5,855 bases of DNA from UMGS1696 sp045643285 (lineage in GTDB: Bacteria > Bacillota > Clostridia > Oscillospirales > CAG-272): the NCBI GenBank assembly GCA_045643285.1, contig JAZUKN010000068.1, positions 1 to 5,855 of the forward strand, given 5' to 3'. This document shows positions 4,390-5,855 of this stretch, piece by piece. The stretch's first letter is position 1. Every line of letters starts with the position of its first letter. Position numbers and translations under genes: made by a program. Under the pieces are notes generated by a model. That model saw nothing but the letters and a program-made list of their open reading frames with translations. It ran no database searches and was not told where the DNA came from.

Positions 4390-5592
4390 ATGGTTGCAGG
4401 ACACCTGCAGGAAAAGAACGGAATTTATTATTGCGTACTCACCTATACGGGACCGGACGGAAAGAGACGGCAGGTATGGAGAACGACGGGACTCCCCGTG
4501 AAAGGGAACAAGAAGCTCGCGGAGGAATATCTGATCAATCTTCGCCGCTCGTACATCGTGCCGAAAAGGACAGGCGAGGACGCGGACTTTGCAAACGATA
4601 TGCCGTTTGTGGATTTTATGAGATCGTGGCTTGAAGTCGTGCGCCCGAATCTCGGACCGACGACCTTCGGCGGCTATCAGAACATGGTCGAGCGGAAATT
4701 CATCCCGTATTTTGAACCGAAGCACCTCTCGCTTGCCATGGTGCAGGCAAAGGACTTGCAGTCGTTTTATCTGCACGAGGGGAGAACGCTGTCGGGCATG
4801 ACGGTCAGACACGAGCACGCCCTCTTACACAAGATGCTCAAATACGCATACCGTATGGACCTCATTCCGCAGAATCCGGCTGACAAGGTCGATCCGCCGC
4901 GGACGGAGCGTTTTGAGGGGACTGCGCTCACCGAAGAAGAGCTCACGAAGCTGATCGAGACGTCGTGGGATCACAAGCTGGGGCTTCTCATCTACATGAC
5001 GGCTCTGCTCGGACTGAGGCGAAGCGAGGTACTTGGTCTGCGCTGGCAGGCGGTGAACTTCGACGACAACACGATCGTCATCAATCACACCGTGACGGAA
5101 GCGACGATCGACGGAAAGAAGACGATCATTGCGGCGAACAGGACGAAGACGAAATCGAGCTACCGCTCATTTCCGATGTCGGAAACTGTCAGGGAAAAGC
5201 TGCTCGAATGGCGTGCGATACAGGCGGAGAACAGACGTATCTGCGGCAACTGCTACAACACTGCAGACAGCGACTATATCTTCACCGACGAAATGGGGAA
5301 TCTCTTCAAGCCGAGATATATCGAGGACGCATTTCCGAAGCTCGTCGAAAAAGCCGGGATACGCCGAATCCGCTTCCACGATCTGCGTCACACCTGCGCG
5401 TCGCTGATGCACAAAAAGGGGTTGTCGCCGAAAGAGGTACAGGACTATCTCGGTCACTCAACGGTCGCCGTGACGCTCAACATTTACACGCATCTCGACT
5501 GGTCGAACAAGAAAAGTGCAGTCGGTGCTATGGAAAGCGTAGTGAAAGTGCCCGAAAAAAGCGTTGCCGGCGGAAAATGGGAAAGCAAGTAA
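4390..5592 (+). CDS. int: Tyrosine recombinase (phage-type site-specific integrase)
   Basis: The 400-residue protein is a full-length phage/ICE integrase. An N-terminal arm-binding domain (about 1-55, with GIYYCVLTYTGPDGKRRQ) is followed by a SAM-like core-binding domain (about 70-165) and the catalytic domain (about 175-375). All active-site residues are visible: Arg210 in GLRRSE, Lys253 in RTKTKSS, His330 and Arg333 in HDLRH, His356 in LGHS, and the nucleophile Tyr366 in NIYTHL. It therefore looks active. It would cut and rejoin the element's attachment site with a chromosomal site, most likely at the neighbouring tRNA-Ser. The start at 4390 gives the usual N-terminus; GAAAGGA (4371-4377) is 12 nt upstream, a rather long spacing. 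It has its own promoter and ends before a bidirectional terminator. Confidence 0.93.
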   Translation: MVAGHLQEKNGIYYCVLTYTGPDGKRRQVWRTTGLPVKGNKKLAEEYLINLRRSYIVPKRTGEDADFANDMPFVDFMRSWLEVVRPNLGPTTFGGYQNMVERKFIPYFEPKHLSLAMVQAKDLQSFYLHEGRTLSGMTVRHEHALLHKMLKYAYRMDLIPQNPADKVDPPRTERFEGTALTEEELTKLIETSWDHKLGLLIYMTALLGLRRSEVLGLRWQAVNFDDNTIVINHTVTEATIDGKKTIIAANRTKTKSSYRSFPMSETVREKLLEWRAIQAENRRICGNCYNTADSDYIFTDEMGNLFKPRYIEDAFPKLVEKAGIRRIRFHDLRHTCASLMHKKGLSPKEVQDYLGHSTVAVTLNIYTHLDWSNKKSAVGAMESVVKVPEKSVAGGKWESK

Positions 5593-5613
5593 AGCAGACA
5601 GGTTTTCTTTGCG

Positions 5614-5653
5614 AAAAAAAGCCTCAATCCCTCGGGTGAGGAATTGAGGTTTT
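5614..5653. terminator. Bidirectional terminator between int and the tRNA region
   Basis: CCTCAAT (5622-5628) pairs with ATTGAGG (5643-5649), and after a C/A mismatch CCTC (5630-5633) pairs with GAGG (5638-5641) around GGGT. On the plus strand TTTT follows, ending int transcription. On the minus strand a U-run of seven (5614-5620) follows, a stronger signal. It is a diverged copy of the tRNA terminator at 5764-5799. Confidence 0.8.
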
Positions 5654-5655
5654 GA

Positions 5656-5673
5656 CGCAGGGTGTGGGATTCG
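5656..5673 (-). pseudogene. Displaced tRNA 3' end (acceptor strand and half T-arm)
   Basis: On the minus strand CGAATCCCAC followed by ACCCTGCG matches the 3' end of the tRNA-Ser at 5802-5819: half T-loop, T-stem, acceptor strand and discriminator G. Together with the adjoining terminator, 41 of 49 bases are identical between 5625-5673 and 5771-5819. Upstream of the T-loop the match stops abruptly. It looks like a tRNA 3' end cut off at the T-loop, either by insertion of the 5674-5757 segment or by recombination. Confidence 0.65.
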
Positions 5674-5757
5674 CTCTCGCCTGCGGGCTCGGTCAGGGTC
5701 GGCTCTGACAGTCCACCGGACTGTCATTCACTACCGACCCGTTCTCATCCCTTTCCG
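5674..5757 (-). repeat. Structured 84-bp insert with nested hairpins between two tRNA 3' ends
   Basis: A perfect hairpin TGACAGTCC/GGACTGTCA (5706-5714 and 5718-5726) is enclosed by a second stem GGGTCGG/CCGACCC (5696-5702 and 5734-5740). The segment lies exactly between the terminator of tRNA-Ser and the displaced tRNA 3' end. Its composition is more GC-rich than the surroundings. From memory, similar hairpin sequences appear as dispersed repeats near tRNA genes in gut Firmicutes; this was not checked here. It has no credible coding frame. Confidence 0.6.
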
Positions 5758-5763
5758 GAATAA

Positions 5764-5799
5764 AAAAATACAATCCCTCTGATGAGGAATTGTATTTTT
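5764..5799 (-). terminator. Intrinsic terminator of the tRNA-Ser gene
   Basis: On the minus strand the tRNA end is followed by AAAAATACAAT, CCTC, a 4-nt loop, GAGG and ATTGTATTTTT. The arms are 5764-5774 with 5776-5779, and 5784-5787 with 5789-5799. The final U-run lies within 5762-5768. Confidence 0.85.
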
Positions 5800-5801
5800 G
5801 A

Positions 5802-5855
5802 CGCAGGGAAAGGGATTCGAACCCTTGTGGCATTGCTGCCAAACGGTTTTCAAGA
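5802..5855 (-). tRNA. tRNA-Ser(UGA), 3' part
   Basis: The gene enters from the right edge, and only the anticodon loop onward is present. On the minus strand the loop CTTGAAA carries anticodon TGA (5850-5852), followed by stem ACCGT. A long variable arm GGCA-GCAA-TGCC (5829-5840), the T-arm AAGGG-TTCGAAT-CCCTT (5810-5826), acceptor strand TCCCTGC (5803-5809) and discriminator G (5802) follow. The long variable arm, G discriminator and UGA anticodon identify serine. CCA is not encoded (TCA follows), so it must be added after transcription. It is the likely integration target of the neighbouring integrase. Confidence 0.9.

Larger units (their letters stand above)
240..5653 (+). mobile_element. 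Small integrative element (RepA-like ATPase, ParB-like, Xis-like, Int) beside a tRNA
   Basis: Four same-strand genes form a recognisable cassette: RepA-like ATPase, ParB-family protein, excisionase-like HTH protein and tyrosine integrase, with the integrase last and facing the 3' end of a tRNA-Ser gene. tRNA 3' ends are classic targets of tyrosine integrases. The right edge is placed at the terminator after int. The left edge is only a guess, set where the unusual repeats begin after the leftward ATPase gene; I found no duplicate of the tRNA 3' end in the first 1.3 kb. No conjugation, capsid or cargo genes are seen. It could be an integrated plasmid-like element, a satellite, or the integration end of a larger element. 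Confidence 0.6.

Noticed and set aside
4965..5727. Alternative frames overlapping the integrase on both strands, and the minus frame 5458-5727
   Set aside because: Int has every catalytic residue in its own frame; the minus frame runs through the terminator, displaced tRNA end and hairpin insert.

Overview
The window looks like a piece of a Firmicutes (Clostridia, probably gut or rumen Oscillospiraceae-like) chromosome carrying a small integrated mobile element next to a tRNA-Ser gene. Grounds: AGGAGG/AAAGGA-type ribosome binding sites, two full-consensus sigma-A promoters (TTGACA-17-TATAAT), A-rich leaders, a tRNA without encoded CCA, and protein families typical of clostridial integrative elements. 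The taxonomic call is an inference from these features, not from a database match.

Layout. 1-100 (minus): first 33 codons of an AAA+ ATPase gene running off the left edge, with its own promoter at 150-178; probably left-flank or accessory DNA. 240-1140: about 900 bp without a convincing gene, holding a degenerate tandem repeat family (four copies of a ~39-bp core, three TCA-nnn-TGA hairpins with differing but self-complementary stems), a possible IS end remnant, a 9-bp-period iteron-like array running into a 14-bp inverted repeat, and another hairpin. 1144-1227: a doubtful 27-codon ORF. 1358-2506: RepA-like hexameric helicase-type ATPase. 2507-3094: a second repeat region made of five modules, each with a shared TCTCnGCAAGCA-like header followed by a module-specific pair of direct repeats 13-14 bp apart. 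3095-3946: ParB/Spo0J-family protein. 3950-4162: excisionase-like small HTH protein. 4163-4389: hairpin, consensus promoter flanked by an 11-bp inverted repeat, and leader. 4390-5592: tyrosine recombinase with all catalytic residues. 5614-5855 (minus): two tRNA 3'-end/terminator copies separated by an 84-bp structured insert, then the 3' part of tRNA-Ser(UGA) running off the right edge.

How it fits together (inference): integrase plus excisionase-like protein give site-specific integration and excision at or near the tRNA. The RepA-like ATPase and the ParB-like protein, each preceded by its own repeat array, look like a compact replication/maintenance module, so the element may replicate when excised. 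No relaxase, capsid, ParA, or cargo gene is visible. The left attachment site was not found, so the element's exact left edge is unknown. The most unusual content is the non-coding repeat architecture rather than any of the proteins.
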